Positions 54,479-62,784 of a DNA stretch of 64,000 bases are shown here, piece after piece (position 1 is the first letter of the stretch; every line of letters begins with the position of its first letter). Location of the stretch: assembly GCF_001692325.1 (NCBI RefSeq), contig NZ_LXKN01000015.1, forward strand, positions 52,639 to 116,638. Reading direction: 5' to 3'. The stretch comes from Rhizobium sp. AC27/96 (GTDB lineage Bacteria; Pseudomonadota; Alphaproteobacteria; Rhizobiales; Rhizobiaceae). Made by a program: the position numbers and the translations under genes. Under the pieces are notes generated by a model. That model had not been told where the DNA came from and did not search any database. It worked only from the letters and a program-made list of their open reading frames with translations.

Positions 54479-54748
54479 TCAGATAAGGCCGCCGAGCAGG
54501 CCGCCCACGACCGGGAGGGATCCGAGGATGCCTCCAACCGTACCAACGACGCCATTAACAGCGCCCTCGGCACTCCCAAGCACGGTGCCAAGAACGCCAC
54601 CAGGGTTGCCAAGGAGGCCGTTGACATCCTTTTCTATCGAGCCGAGAAGTCCCGAGAGCAGGCCCGCTCCGCCCGCGACATGATCGAGTTCACCGTCCAG
54701 GAGCTCACGGATACCGGCATTGTCCAAGCTGCTATCTAATACAGACAT
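54479..54748 (-). CDS. Double-glycine leader peptide precursor, putative microcin-like bacteriocin
   Basis: The 89-residue precursor has a 27-residue leader ending LLDGELDHVAGG, matching the E(-8) L(-7) V(-4) G(-2) G(-1) consensus cut by C39 peptidases. The predicted mature peptide has 62 residues, 19 of them Gly, no Cys and no aromatic residue, a net charge near -2 and three related segments starting LLGSIEKDVNGLLG, VLGSAEGAVNGVVG and ILGSLPVVGGLLG. Start 54748 has GGAG before it. It is the first gene of a unit with the adaptor and exporter, which supports export by them. Activity is unknown: bacteriocin, signal or adhesin-like secreted peptide are all possible. Confidence 0.85.
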   Translation of the reverse strand: MSVLDSSLDNAGIRELLDGELDHVAGGAGLLSGLLGSIEKDVNGLLGNPGGVLGTVLGSAEGAVNGVVGTVGGILGSLPVVGGLLGGLI

Positions 54749-55141
54749 GACTAACTCCATTTTCCTGTTTTGAAGGGGTGCGCCACCCCTCAACGCAGGC
54801 ACGATGCCTCATCAAAAACATGGAATCAACGATATTTTCGAACATGATAATGCTATCATGTAAGATTCATATCAGGCTATGAAACCGCGTAGCAACTGGA
54901 GTTATATCGTTTTTCACATATGTTATAATTTGAATTTTCTGCAATGAAAACAGATATATAAACAAATACTTCGCAAGTATTGCGCGCAGGAACATCTCTG
55001 GCCGACAAATTCGTTTGAAAAAGTTGCCATGGTTCCACCGGGGCCTGGCGGCGATATTCGGCGCGGTCCGTTCGTCGGTTGCTGGCCGCTTTCAAGGACG
55101 GTGCCGGGGAGCATGTCAGAGAGCGAACGGCGCGACGAAAA
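54749..55141 (-). promoter_or_regulatory. AT-rich control region upstream of the peptide gene
   Basis: This 393-bp region has no convincing gene. It is clearly AT-richer than its surroundings and holds two perfect palindromes: ACATGATA-N4-TATCATGT (54842-54861) and AATACTT-N3-AAGTATT (54965-54981). A TATAAC/TATAAT-like stretch lies between them on the reverse strand (about 54920-54930) and could be a -10 box. A regulator of peptide production probably binds here. Confidence 0.55.
54774..54790 (-). promoter_or_regulatory. Hairpin in the 5' leader of the peptide mRNA
   Basis: AGGGGTG (54774-54780) and CACCCCT (54784-54790) form a perfect 7-bp stem with a 3-base loop, 26-42 bases upstream of the peptide start codon and just before its ribosome site. 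It could protect the mRNA 5' end or tune translation. Confidence 0.5.
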
Positions 55142-56419
55142 TCACTGTGCCAATACGAGGCTGGCTGCAAGTTCGAGCTGACTATCGATGCCGCTCGACA
55201 ACTCCTCGCGCGTGACCGGGATGGGTCTATCGGGCGTTATTCCAACACCTTCGAATTGACGCCCGTCGGGAAAATATTCGCGTTTCGTCGATACCCTGAA
55301 CGACATTCCAAATTCCGGGAAGCGCACGAAATATGGTTGCCCGGTCGAGCCATATGTCGGCTCTCCCAGCACAAGGCCTCGCCCGCCATCCTGGAAGCGC
55401 AAGACGAAATCCTCACATGCCGAAGCGCATCCGTCGTTAACAAGCAGGGCTATATTTCCCTGCCAAGCGCCCACGAGTGGCGGCGTTACATTCGGCCCGT
55501 ATCGCATCATCAGCGTCGGCAAGGCCGCAATAGTGTCGTTGAAGGAGTTGGAGGCATCGTTCATGGCGATTGTCATGGGGGTCGCGACCAGAGTGCCCCG
55601 ATAGGGTTTCGTCATGATGGCTGAAAGTAGGTTTCCGGGCGTGCTGCCTCCGCCGTTATCGCGCAGATCGAGGAGTATGGCTCGAGCATCTCCCGCATGG
55701 TGAATGGCGAAAATCGCGTCTTGCTCGTATCTAGGATTTGCGAAGCTGGGGATGCGGATCACGACCAGACCGTCTGCGCGTCGGATTGTCTCGACGTCCG
55801 TCGCGGTCACCAGCCCTCGTTCGGGCCCGGCAAGCGGTGCGTTCAAATCGACAGGCACTTGCCGGCCGTCATCCATGCCGATGGTGAAATGCCTCGGAAA
55901 CAGAAACACCCGGCGCCAGGTCGCACGATCAAGCGCCGTCCGGCTGGATTGACCGATATGTTCATGGATTGGTTTGAGCCATTCATCGACAGGTTTGTGG
56001 TCAACCATCGTAACCACTTCACCAGGCGCCAACTCGGGCATTCTTGATCTTACGATGGTCCACTGACCGTCGATTCGCTTTATCCCGAACGGTGCCGGCC
56101 CCGCCTGTTGCGACAGTGCTTCGTCTTCGAAGAATGTGTGGCCGTTTTGCAGGCTTGCGAAGAAGCGCATGGTGGCCAGGGAAAAAGCGTTCCGGTTTTC
56201 GGCTCCGATCGCCTCTCCAAGATAGGCGCGGTAGCGCGCCTCGAAGTCATAACCAGCGGGCAATCCCTCCGCATGAGCGAAGTAGCGCTTGATCACATGG
56301 TAGGCGGTCGAAGCAATATGGGCACGATCTGTTACATCCGGATCGCGAGGCCGACCAGCATCGGTGTTTTCGACCATCGCTAGAGCCGCTGGCTTGAACG
56401 GCAACCCGGATGGAAGCAT
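55142..56419 (-). CDS. S41 family peptidase
   Basis: The 425-residue protein has an S41 catalytic domain (about residues 205-400): ILLDLRDNGGGSTPGNL precedes the likely nucleophile Ser in NDGCASACEDF, then GEPTYGSTG. The Lys of Ctp-type peptidases is absent at the last site, so it is closer to tricorn/IRBP-like members. No good ribosome site precedes ATG 56419; the frame stays open and protein-like to 56521 (GHIANLNRGLWKHDEATIAI) without ATG, GTG or TTG. An MMKLRSLFP start at about 56460 in another frame could be the true start after a frame break. It lies upstream of the peptide gene on the same strand. Confidence 0.8.
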   Translation of the reverse strand: MLPSGLPFKPAALAMVENTDAGRPRDPDVTDRAHIASTAYHVIKRYFAHAEGLPAGYDFEARYRAYLGEAIGAENRNAFSLATMRFFASLQNGHTFFEDEALSQQAGPAPFGIKRIDGQWTIVRSRMPELAPGEVVTMVDHKPVDEWLKPIHEHIGQSSRTALDRATWRRVFLFPRHFTIGMDDGRQVPVDLNAPLAGPERGLVTATDVETIRRADGLVVIRIPSFANPRYEQDAIFAIHHAGDARAILLDLRDNGGGSTPGNLLSAIMTKPYRGTLVATPMTIAMNDASNSFNDTIAALPTLMMRYGPNVTPPLVGAWQGNIALLVNDGCASACEDFVLRFQDGGRGLVLGEPTYGSTGQPYFVRFPEFGMSFRVSTKREYFPDGRQFEGVGITPDRPIPVTREELSSGIDSQLELAASLVLAQ

Positions 56420-56446
56420 TGCCGCGCCAAAAGGCGGGGGAATAGC

Positions 56447-56701
56447 GATCGTAGCTTCATCATGCTTCCATAATCCGCGATTGAGATTGGCGATATGTCC
56501 TGTCTTCGGAATGCAAGTACTTCACTTTCAGATAGCCGATGCAAGCGATGCCCCGACGATTCCCGCTACGTGCGAAACGGCCGAATCTGCGTAGACTTGG
56601 CCGGGTAAACCCATGTAATTCGTGAAATATGGCCTGAAACCAGGGCCTGCCCCAGTGATATAAACCGACATCTTAACGAGACGATGTCTGCCCGCCGTCA
56701 T
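56447..56701 (-). pseudogene. Possible decayed small gene upstream of the S41 peptidase
   Basis: A 57-codon frame (ATG at 56701, stop at 56528; MTAGRHRLVKMSVYITGAGP... ending VSHVAGIVGASLASAI) is followed in another frame by GYLKVKYLHSEDRTYRQSQS up to a stop that overlaps an ATGATGAAG. The two pieces read like one protein broken by a frameshift. No ribosome site is obvious at 56701, and no family could be assigned. Confidence 0.35.
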
Positions 56702-56969
56702 GGCGTGTCAAAGCCGCTGATCACGATAAGTTGTTGTTTTCGCTGCTGAGAGGGTAGGGGTGTTACCTGCCGCCTGTTTGCAGTCCGCCTATCCGGAGTC
56801 GGGTTCATGGCGAATTAGAAGGTTGAAATAAGCCATGGAAACCGCGGCCTTCTTGCAAGTTTCACGTTCAAATTGTAGCTCTTTATCGTTCGGGGTCACT
56901 TTCTTGGATGCAGACATCGTTGAGGCCCGACGATCATGGCGCGTCTCACAAGATAGAACGGGGGATAAA
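56702..56969. other. Intergenic region before DUF805 gene
   Basis: No gene is supported here; an open frame starting at 56835 runs into the DUF805 gene but its first 45 residues are not family-like. The region should hold the promoter of the forward DUF805-RDD operon. No operator palindrome was recognised. Confidence 0.4.
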
Positions 56970-57419
56970 ATGGGATTTTCTGAATCTGTTCGGACAGTAC
57001 TGAAATTGAAGTACGTTACGTTTTCCGGCAGGGCTTCCCGCTCGGAATTTTGGTGGTTCCAGCTATTTTATTTGCTGGTGCTTCTCGCATTCGGTCTGGT
57101 TGCCGGAGCGCTGATCGGCGCTACTTTCGATCGACAGGCTGGCCCTTCTCCCCTTGTCATCGGTATCGGAATTCTCGGCGGGTTGTTTGCGCTCGCGATG
57201 TTCTTGCCGCAGATCTCCGTTCAAGTCCGCCGCTTCCATGACCGCAACATTTCCGGTTGGTGGCTTCTCGGCCTGTATATCTTGAACGTAATTCCTTACA
57301 TCGGCTTCATCTCAAGCATCGCAATGCTGGTTATCACCATGCTTAAAGGCACTGATGGCCCGAACAAGTTCGGCGCGGATCCATTGCGTCCGGATGCCAC
57401 GGCGGCGGTGTTTGCCTGA
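56970..57419 (+). CDS. DUF805 family inner-membrane protein
   Basis: The 149-residue protein has four predicted helices and the DUF805 pattern: an N-terminal YVTFSGRASRSEFWWFQLF and the QVRRFHDRNISGWWLL segment with conserved charged residues, and a C-terminal GPNKFGADP tail. Start 56970 follows a GGGG ribosome site. It is the first gene of the operon. The function of the family is unknown. Confidence 0.92.
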   Translation: MGFSESVRTVLKLKYVTFSGRASRSEFWWFQLFYLLVLLAFGLVAGALIGATFDRQAGPSPLVIGIGILGGLFALAMFLPQISVQVRRFHDRNISGWWLLGLYILNVIPYIGFISSIAMLVITMLKGTDGPNKFGADPLRPDATAAVFA

Positions 57420-57422
57420 GGC

Positions 57423-58178
57423 ATGTTGATCCGCAGCATCGGCCTGCTGGTGCTGGGCCCGTTCTTAGCCCTGTCAATTCAACTCCACCCTGCATGGTCG
57501 CAGGGCAATGGTGTTGATCGTGATGGAAAGAACGATCGCCCCACCAGCGAGGTCGGTGCCGCATATGCCTCGCAATGCTTGCAAAATGGTTTGCGCTGCA
57601 CGCTTGTTTATGGCGATTCAGCGCGAACGCCTGAGACAGCAGCGAAAGCGTCGCCATCCTCGAGCGAGCCGCTATTCAACCCGCGAGACCCGATCTTAAA
57701 TGGGCCGGTGGCTATCGTCGTGGTGCTGGTCGCGTTCGCGACAATCATAGGCCTATGGATGCGCTTCGGAGGCGGCGGCATGTTGCTGGCGCCGGCGCCA
57801 CGGGAAATGAAGCGGCGCGAGGGAGAGGTGCCCGAAAGCTGGGGCTCGCCCGCGCGCGAAATGGAAGAGCGACCGAACGATTTCCTGCAGAGGATCGCGG
57901 CCATGCGAGACCGGCGGCAGGCGCTTGTTCTGCTGTTGAGGCATTGTCTCCTTCATGCCGCCGATGCAACGGGAACGCGGCTTTTTCGCTACGACACGGA
58001 ACGCGCCGTTCTGGGACGTCTGCCGGTGAATATGGTGGGGCGCGACCGGCTTGAAAACCTGCTGATCGAGGCGGAGCTTGTCCACTATGGCGGCCGCGCA
58101 CTGGTGGAGAGCCAGTTCAACGATCTCCTCGCCATAGCGCGCGGATTTCTTTCCAACGGTAGAGTGGCCAATGCGTAA
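57423..58178 (+). CDS. DUF4129-containing membrane protein
   Basis: The 251-residue protein has a signal peptide (MLIRSIGLLVLGPFLALSIQ), a short periplasmic part, one helix near 95-115, and a cytoplasmic C-terminal domain resembling DUF4129 (ELVHYGGRALVESQFNDLLAIA). Starts 3 bases after DUF805. DUF4129, DUF4350, MoxR and DUF58 genes commonly occur together, probably acting as one membrane-associated chaperone system. Confidence 0.82.
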   Translation: MLIRSIGLLVLGPFLALSIQLHPAWSQGNGVDRDGKNDRPTSEVGAAYASQCLQNGLRCTLVYGDSARTPETAAKASPSSSEPLFNPRDPILNGPVAIVVVLVAFATIIGLWMRFGGGGMLLAPAPREMKRREGEVPESWGSPAREMEERPNDFLQRIAAMRDRRQALVLLLRHCLLHAADATGTRLFRYDTERAVLGRLPVNMVGRDRLENLLIEAELVHYGGRALVESQFNDLLAIARGFLSNGRVANA

Positions 58179-59445
58179 AATTGGTCCCTTGCTGTTTCTC
58201 GGGCTGCTTCTCGCGCTGGCAGCACTGGCATTATTCGGATCACCGCGAGACGGTGACTACGATCGCTCGCCACTCGGTAACAAGGGACTTCAGCTATGGC
58301 TGCAGTCCAAGGGAATAGCCGTTGTCCGATCCGATGATCATGTCACCCGGTCACGTTCGGAAATCTCGCTGCGTATCCTGTCCTTACCGACATCTCAGGA
58401 TGGTGCGGCCGAAACTCAGACCGATGACGATAAGACCGATGGCCATTTGAAGTCCTGGATCTACGAAGCAAAGCTGTATGATTTGCCGACGCTGGTCATA
58501 GTGTCGAAATGGCGTGGCAGCGTCGCGAAAGACGGCATTGCGCGGGAAGCCGGACTACTGCCGCTGGCCGATCTTCAGAGCGAACTTGCGAAAATCTATC
58601 TTCCGGATCTGCGCCTGAAACGTCTTGGGCCGGAATTCGAGGAGGCACAGCTGCCGTTGCCGCCGGATCAGCCTGAAAAGATAGCCTTATACCGGGCGCA
58701 AGTGTTCGAGCGTTCGAAATTGCCTGGCCATTGCAAGGAGCTTGCGGGCACGTCGGCCGGCGCCCTGCTTCTGCGCTGTGAGAACGGCTTTGCAGTTTAT
58801 CTGTTGTCTGATCCGGACCTGCTGAACAACCATGGGCTCGCACTTGCCGATAATGCGGCCTTTGCTGTTTCCTTGATCAAGAATCTGCGGGGCGCCGATG
58901 AGACGCGACCGGTCTATCTCGACACGAAGGGTCAGGCACTCGAAGGCGAACAGCCTGTTGATGAGGGCAAGACCTATGAGCGCTCCGCAACCGATCTGAA
59001 GCGCTTTTTCGCCTATCCCCTGTCGGTCATCTGGGGGACGATCCTGCTTGTCGTGGTGATATGTTTCTGGCGGGGAGCCTATCGGTTCGGGCCGCCTGTG
59101 ACAGACGGATCCTCCCACATCGAAATATCGAAGACGGCCGCCATCGAAGCGATGGCGCGGCTGCTGCGCCTCTCCGGCAATGACGGCCGCATGGCGGCGC
59201 AATTCGTGCAGCATCTGCTGGCCGACAAGGCGATGCTGCTCTTTGGAGCAGGTGCCGGCAATCAGCCGGGGATCGAGCGGATGTTCCAGCGCCTGGCGCG
59301 CCGCGACGAAAATTTGGCGCATGCATTGCGCTCCACGGCGCAGGCGCTCATCGAAAGAGGGCATGCCATGACACGCTCGGAGCTGCATCGCAATCTCGAA
59401 ACATTCAGAAAGTTGCTAGGGAGTGCAGATCTTGGATCTAGGTGA
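58171..59445 (+). CDS. DUF4350-containing membrane protein
   Basis: The 424-residue protein has an N-terminal helix (about 5-22), a periplasmic DUF4350 domain (about 30-280; SPLGNKGLQLWLQSKGIAVV), a second helix (about 285-305) and a cytoplasmic tail. The conserved family asparagine/leucine pattern after the first helix is visible. Overlaps the DUF4129 gene by 8 bases and the MoxR gene by 23 bases, showing strong translational coupling. Confidence 0.85.
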   Translation: MRKIGPLLFLGLLLALAALALFGSPRDGDYDRSPLGNKGLQLWLQSKGIAVVRSDDHVTRSRSEISLRILSLPTSQDGAAETQTDDDKTDGHLKSWIYEAKLYDLPTLVIVSKWRGSVAKDGIAREAGLLPLADLQSELAKIYLPDLRLKRLGPEFEEAQLPLPPDQPEKIALYRAQVFERSKLPGHCKELAGTSAGALLLRCENGFAVYLLSDPDLLNNHGLALADNAAFAVSLIKNLRGADETRPVYLDTKGQALEGEQPVDEGKTYERSATDLKRFFAYPLSVIWGTILLVVVICFWRGAYRFGPPVTDGSSHIEISKTAAIEAMARLLRLSGNDGRMAAQFVQHLLADKAMLLFGAGAGNQPGIERMFQRLARRDENLAHALRSTAQALIERGHAMTRSELHRNLETFRKLLGSADLGSR

Positions 59446-60388
59446 GTTTCGCAATCTGATTGCCGCCGTTCGCGGCGAAATCGGCAAGGCCGTGCAGGGG
59501 CAGGACACCCTTATCGACCTTGTATTGATCTCGATCTTTGCCCGTGGGCACTGCCTTGTCGAAGGTCCGCCCGGCACGGCGAAAACTCTGCTCGCCCGCG
59601 CCGTTTCGGCGGCCATGGAGCTGGAATATCGCCGCATCCAGTTCACGCCCGACCTGATGCCCGGCGACGTGCTCGGCATCAATCTCTTCAATTTCCAGAC
59701 AAACCAGTTTCATCTGACCAAGGGTCCGGTTTTCACCGACATACTGCTCGCCGATGAAATCAACCGCGCGCCGCCAAAGACGCAGTCGGCCCTTTTGCAG
59801 GCGATGAACGAGCGGGTGATCACGATCGACGGTACCGACTACTCGCTAGGATCGGATTTCTTTGTGCTCGCCACGCAAAATCCGATCGAGCAGCATGGCA
59901 CCTATCCTCTGCCGGAGGCACAGCTCGATCGCTTTCTCTTCAAGCTGGTCGTCGACTTTCCGGAACGCGCCATCGAGATCGCCATCCTGTCCAAACATGC
60001 GAACCAGGCTCTGAAATCGGACGTGCGCAATGCCGGTATCCAGCCGCTCATCTCGAGTGAGACCCTTGCCACAGGACGAGCGCTGATCGATCAGATCCAT
60101 CTGGACACCACGATTCTGACCTATGTGGTCGACCTTGTGCGCGCCACCCGATCGGACCCAGATATTCTTCATGGCGCATCCACGCGCGCAGCCGACGCTC
60201 TCGCATCGGCGGTCAGAGTGCGTGCCGCCTTTGAAGGCCGAGACTACGGGCTGCCCGATGACGTTCAGGCCTTGCTGGTGCCGGCGTTGCGCCACCGCAT
60301 CGTGCTGTCGCCCGCGGCCGAAATCGATGGCCGCACAGCCGATGAAGTCTTGAGAAATATCAGAAACCGCGTGGATGCACCTCGTTAA
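59423..60388 (+). CDS. MoxR family AAA ATPase
   Basis: The 321-residue ATPase has Walker A GPPGTAKTLLARAV (about residue 49), Walker B ILLADEINRAPPKTQ and sensor 1 LATQNPIEQHGTYPLPEAQLDR, all MoxR hallmarks. MoxR proteins act as chaperones that insert metals or fold VWA-type partners; the DUF58 protein encoded next is the likely partner. Translation starts at GTG 59423 inside the previous gene or possibly at TTG 59432, which sits 8 bases after GGGAG. Confidence 0.94.
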   Translation: MQILDLGEFRNLIAAVRGEIGKAVQGQDTLIDLVLISIFARGHCLVEGPPGTAKTLLARAVSAAMELEYRRIQFTPDLMPGDVLGINLFNFQTNQFHLTKGPVFTDILLADEINRAPPKTQSALLQAMNERVITIDGTDYSLGSDFFVLATQNPIEQHGTYPLPEAQLDRFLFKLVVDFPERAIEIAILSKHANQALKSDVRNAGIQPLISSETLATGRALIDQIHLDTTILTYVVDLVRATRSDPDILHGASTRAADALASAVRVRAAFEGRDYGLPDDVQALLVPALRHRIVLSPAAEIDGRTADEVLRNIRNRVDAPR

Positions 60389-61708
60389 ATGCGGCCATCA
60401 TCCTACCTGATCGCACTCATCTTGATCTTGACTGCAGTGACCCTCGTCATCTGCGTGTGGCGGGCTGACATGAGCCTGCCGCTGATCTGGGCGTGGGTGG
60501 CTGTCGCCGCATTGACCGTCGGCGATCTGGCCTTGTCGGCGCTATCGAGCCGCATGAAGATCGAGGTCGACCTGCCGCCGCAGGGCTTTGTCGGCCATAC
60601 AGCGCAGCTCACGGTCGACATACGGCCGCACAGGGGATTGCTGCCTCTCGGAATTGAGGCGCGTCTGGATCTCGCTCCGGAACTTGGCTCAGCTGAGAAC
60701 GCATTGCCTGACGTCACCGTGGACGCGGGACGAAAACACGCGAAGACATCTACCGGCCTTCACCTCGCGCGGCGAGGGCAATACAGGATACATAGGCTCT
60801 GGCTGAAATGGCCATCGCGACTGAAACTGCTGGACATCATCGCTTCGATGCCAATCGAAAGGGATATCGCCGTCCTGCCCGATATCTCACCGGTTTTGTC
60901 GGGCGCGATACAGGCACAGATCCTGCCACTCGAAAACGGCCAGAAGGATCTGCGGCTGAGAGGTGAAGGATCCGAATTTCATCAGCTGCGCGAATTTGCG
61001 ACCGGCATGGATTCGCGCAGCATCGATTGGAAGCGATCCGCCCGAATGCGCAGCCTGGTCGTGCGCGAGATGAGGGCCGAGCGAAACCATCAGATCATAT
61101 TGTGCGTCGATTCCGGACGGTTGATGGCCGAACGGCTCGCTGGAGTGCCGAAGCTCGATCGTGCCATCAACGCTGCGCTCGCCATGTGCTGGGCCGCGGG
61201 ACTGGCGGGCGACCTGGTCGGGTTCTACAGTTTCGACAGCCGGCCGCGCCTCTTCGTGCCGGCCTTGCCCGGAAGATCCGCGTTTCCGCGTCTGCAGACC
61301 GTTTGCGCGCAGCTGCGTTATGAAACTCAGGAGACCAATCATACGCTCGGGCTGACGCATCTGTCCGGGCGGCTGAAACGGCGCTCGCTGATCGTGATAT
61401 TCTCCGATTTCGTCGACAGCATCACGGCGGAATTGATGATCGAGAATATGCGGGTTCTGGCCCGGCATCATTTCATCGTCTACGTCGCCTTGCGTGATCC
61501 CATGCTGGCCAAGTTCACCGAGCCGGAGGAGATGACGCTGGACACCGTCGCCCGCTCCGTGGCCGCGCGGCAGATTCTGCAGGAGCGGCGCGCCGTATTG
61601 GAGAAGCTGGCGCGCCTGGGTGTTCTGTGTCTCGACAGCACACCGGAAGCGCTGACTTCGGACCTCGTGGCGCGCTATATAGAAATCAAATCTCGTGAGA
61701 TGATATGA
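60389..61708 (+). CDS. DUF58 domain protein with VWA-like fold
   Basis: The 439-residue protein has two N-terminal membrane helices (about 5-50), then the DUF58 signature (REFATGMDSRSIDWKRSARM, about residues 203-222) and a VWA-like metal site DSGRLM. DUF58 proteins pair with MoxR ATPases. It starts directly after the MoxR stop (TAAATG). Confidence 0.92.
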   Translation: MRPSSYLIALILILTAVTLVICVWRADMSLPLIWAWVAVAALTVGDLALSALSSRMKIEVDLPPQGFVGHTAQLTVDIRPHRGLLPLGIEARLDLAPELGSAENALPDVTVDAGRKHAKTSTGLHLARRGQYRIHRLWLKWPSRLKLLDIIASMPIERDIAVLPDISPVLSGAIQAQILPLENGQKDLRLRGEGSEFHQLREFATGMDSRSIDWKRSARMRSLVVREMRAERNHQIILCVDSGRLMAERLAGVPKLDRAINAALAMCWAAGLAGDLVGFYSFDSRPRLFVPALPGRSAFPRLQTVCAQLRYETQETNHTLGLTHLSGRLKRRSLIVIFSDFVDSITAELMIENMRVLARHHFIVYVALRDPMLAKFTEPEEMTLDTVARSVAARQILQERRAVLEKLARLGVLCLDSTPEALTSDLVARYIEIKSREMI

Positions 61709-62784
61709 TGGATATTAGCATCGATGGAACGAAAGACGTGGCAACGGCGGCAAACGCCGGTGCGCCACAGGCCGACACGCTTCGTTCCGCGCGATTTCGG
61801 ATGGAGCGCGAGGCACATTGGCGTCGTCTGGACGAGTTCGTGACGCGCGCCGAAAAGGGTGGTGCCGCCGCCTTGAGTTACGATGAAGTCCGCGATCTTG
61901 CCGCCGGCTACAGGCAGGCGATGAATTCCCTGAGCGTCGCGCGCGACATTTCTCTAGACCGTGCCCTGATCGCCTATCTCGAAAGTCTGTGCGCCCGTGC
62001 GTATCTGGTCGTCTATGCGCCGCAGGAAAGCCTCGGCGGATTGACGACCCGGCTGCTGACGCATGGCATTCCGCAGGCTGTCCGTCGCTCGGCCCTGCCT
62101 CTGTTCATAGGCTTTCTGGCCCTGATCCTGGGAGCTGCGGCCGGCTACAAACTCTACACGAACGACTCCAGCTGGCTTTATACGTTCGTGCCCCCGGAAT
62201 TGGCCGACCAACGGACGCCGGATGCATCAGCCGATTATCTGCGCTCGACCATCTATGGCGACGAGCAGCATGACAGCGACAAGTTGGCGGCGTTTTCGAC
62301 CTTCCTGTTTTCGCACAATACCTCGATCGTGATCCTGATCTTTACGCTCGGTATTTTCCTCTCGGTGCCAAGCTTCGTGCTCACCTTCTATAATGGTCTG
62401 ATGCTGGGCGCGTTTTACGCGATGTTCGCTCAAAAGGGGCTGGGTTACGATGTGTTCGCGTGGCTTTCGATCCACGGCGTGACCGAGCTTGCTGCCATCG
62501 CCATTGCCTGTGCGGGCGGCGCAAGGCTGGGCCTGGCCGTCCTGTTGCCGGGGTCGCGGAGCCGCAGGGAGGCGTTGCGCCATCAGGCACATGATGCGGT
62601 CAAGCTCGCCATTCTGGCGGCGCTGATGCTGATCGTGGCCGCTTTTATCGAGGGATTTCTCCGCCAGCTCATACAGGACCCGACCTTGCGCCTGGTCATT
62701 GGCTGGGGCATGGGCGTCTTCTGGGTGAGCTGGCTGTTATTCGCGGGCCGCGAAAGCAAAACCGTGCGTGAGCCTGTGCGATGA
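61705..62784 (+). CDS. Stage II sporulation protein M (SpoIIM/DUF95) family membrane protein
   Basis: The 359-residue protein has an N-terminal soluble helical part (residues 1-125) and five or six helices resembling SpoIIM/DUF95 (FLFSHNTSIVILIFTLGIFLSVPSFVLTFYNGLMLGAF, then HGVTELAAIAIACAGG). This family is widespread outside spore formers and often accompanies MoxR/DUF58/RDD genes; it may form a membrane pore or channel. Overlaps DUF58 by 4 bases. Confidence 0.9.
   Translation: MMDISIDGTKDVATAANAGAPQADTLRSARFRMEREAHWRRLDEFVTRAEKGGAAALSYDEVRDLAAGYRQAMNSLSVARDISLDRALIAYLESLCARAYLVVYAPQESLGGLTTRLLTHGIPQAVRRSALPLFIGFLALILGAAAGYKLYTNDSSWLYTFVPPELADQRTPDASADYLRSTIYGDEQHDSDKLAAFSTFLFSHNTSIVILIFTLGIFLSVPSFVLTFYNGLMLGAFYAMFAQKGLGYDVFAWLSIHGVTELAAIAIACAGGARLGLAVLLPGSRSRREALRHQAHDAVKLAILAALMLIVAAFIEGFLRQLIQDPTLRLVIGWGMGVFWVSWLLFAGRESKTVREPVR

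Noticed and set aside
54877..55170. 97-codon reverse frame upstream of the peptide gene
   Set aside because: No ribosome site, mixed composition without domain features, and it crosses the AT-rich palindromic control region.
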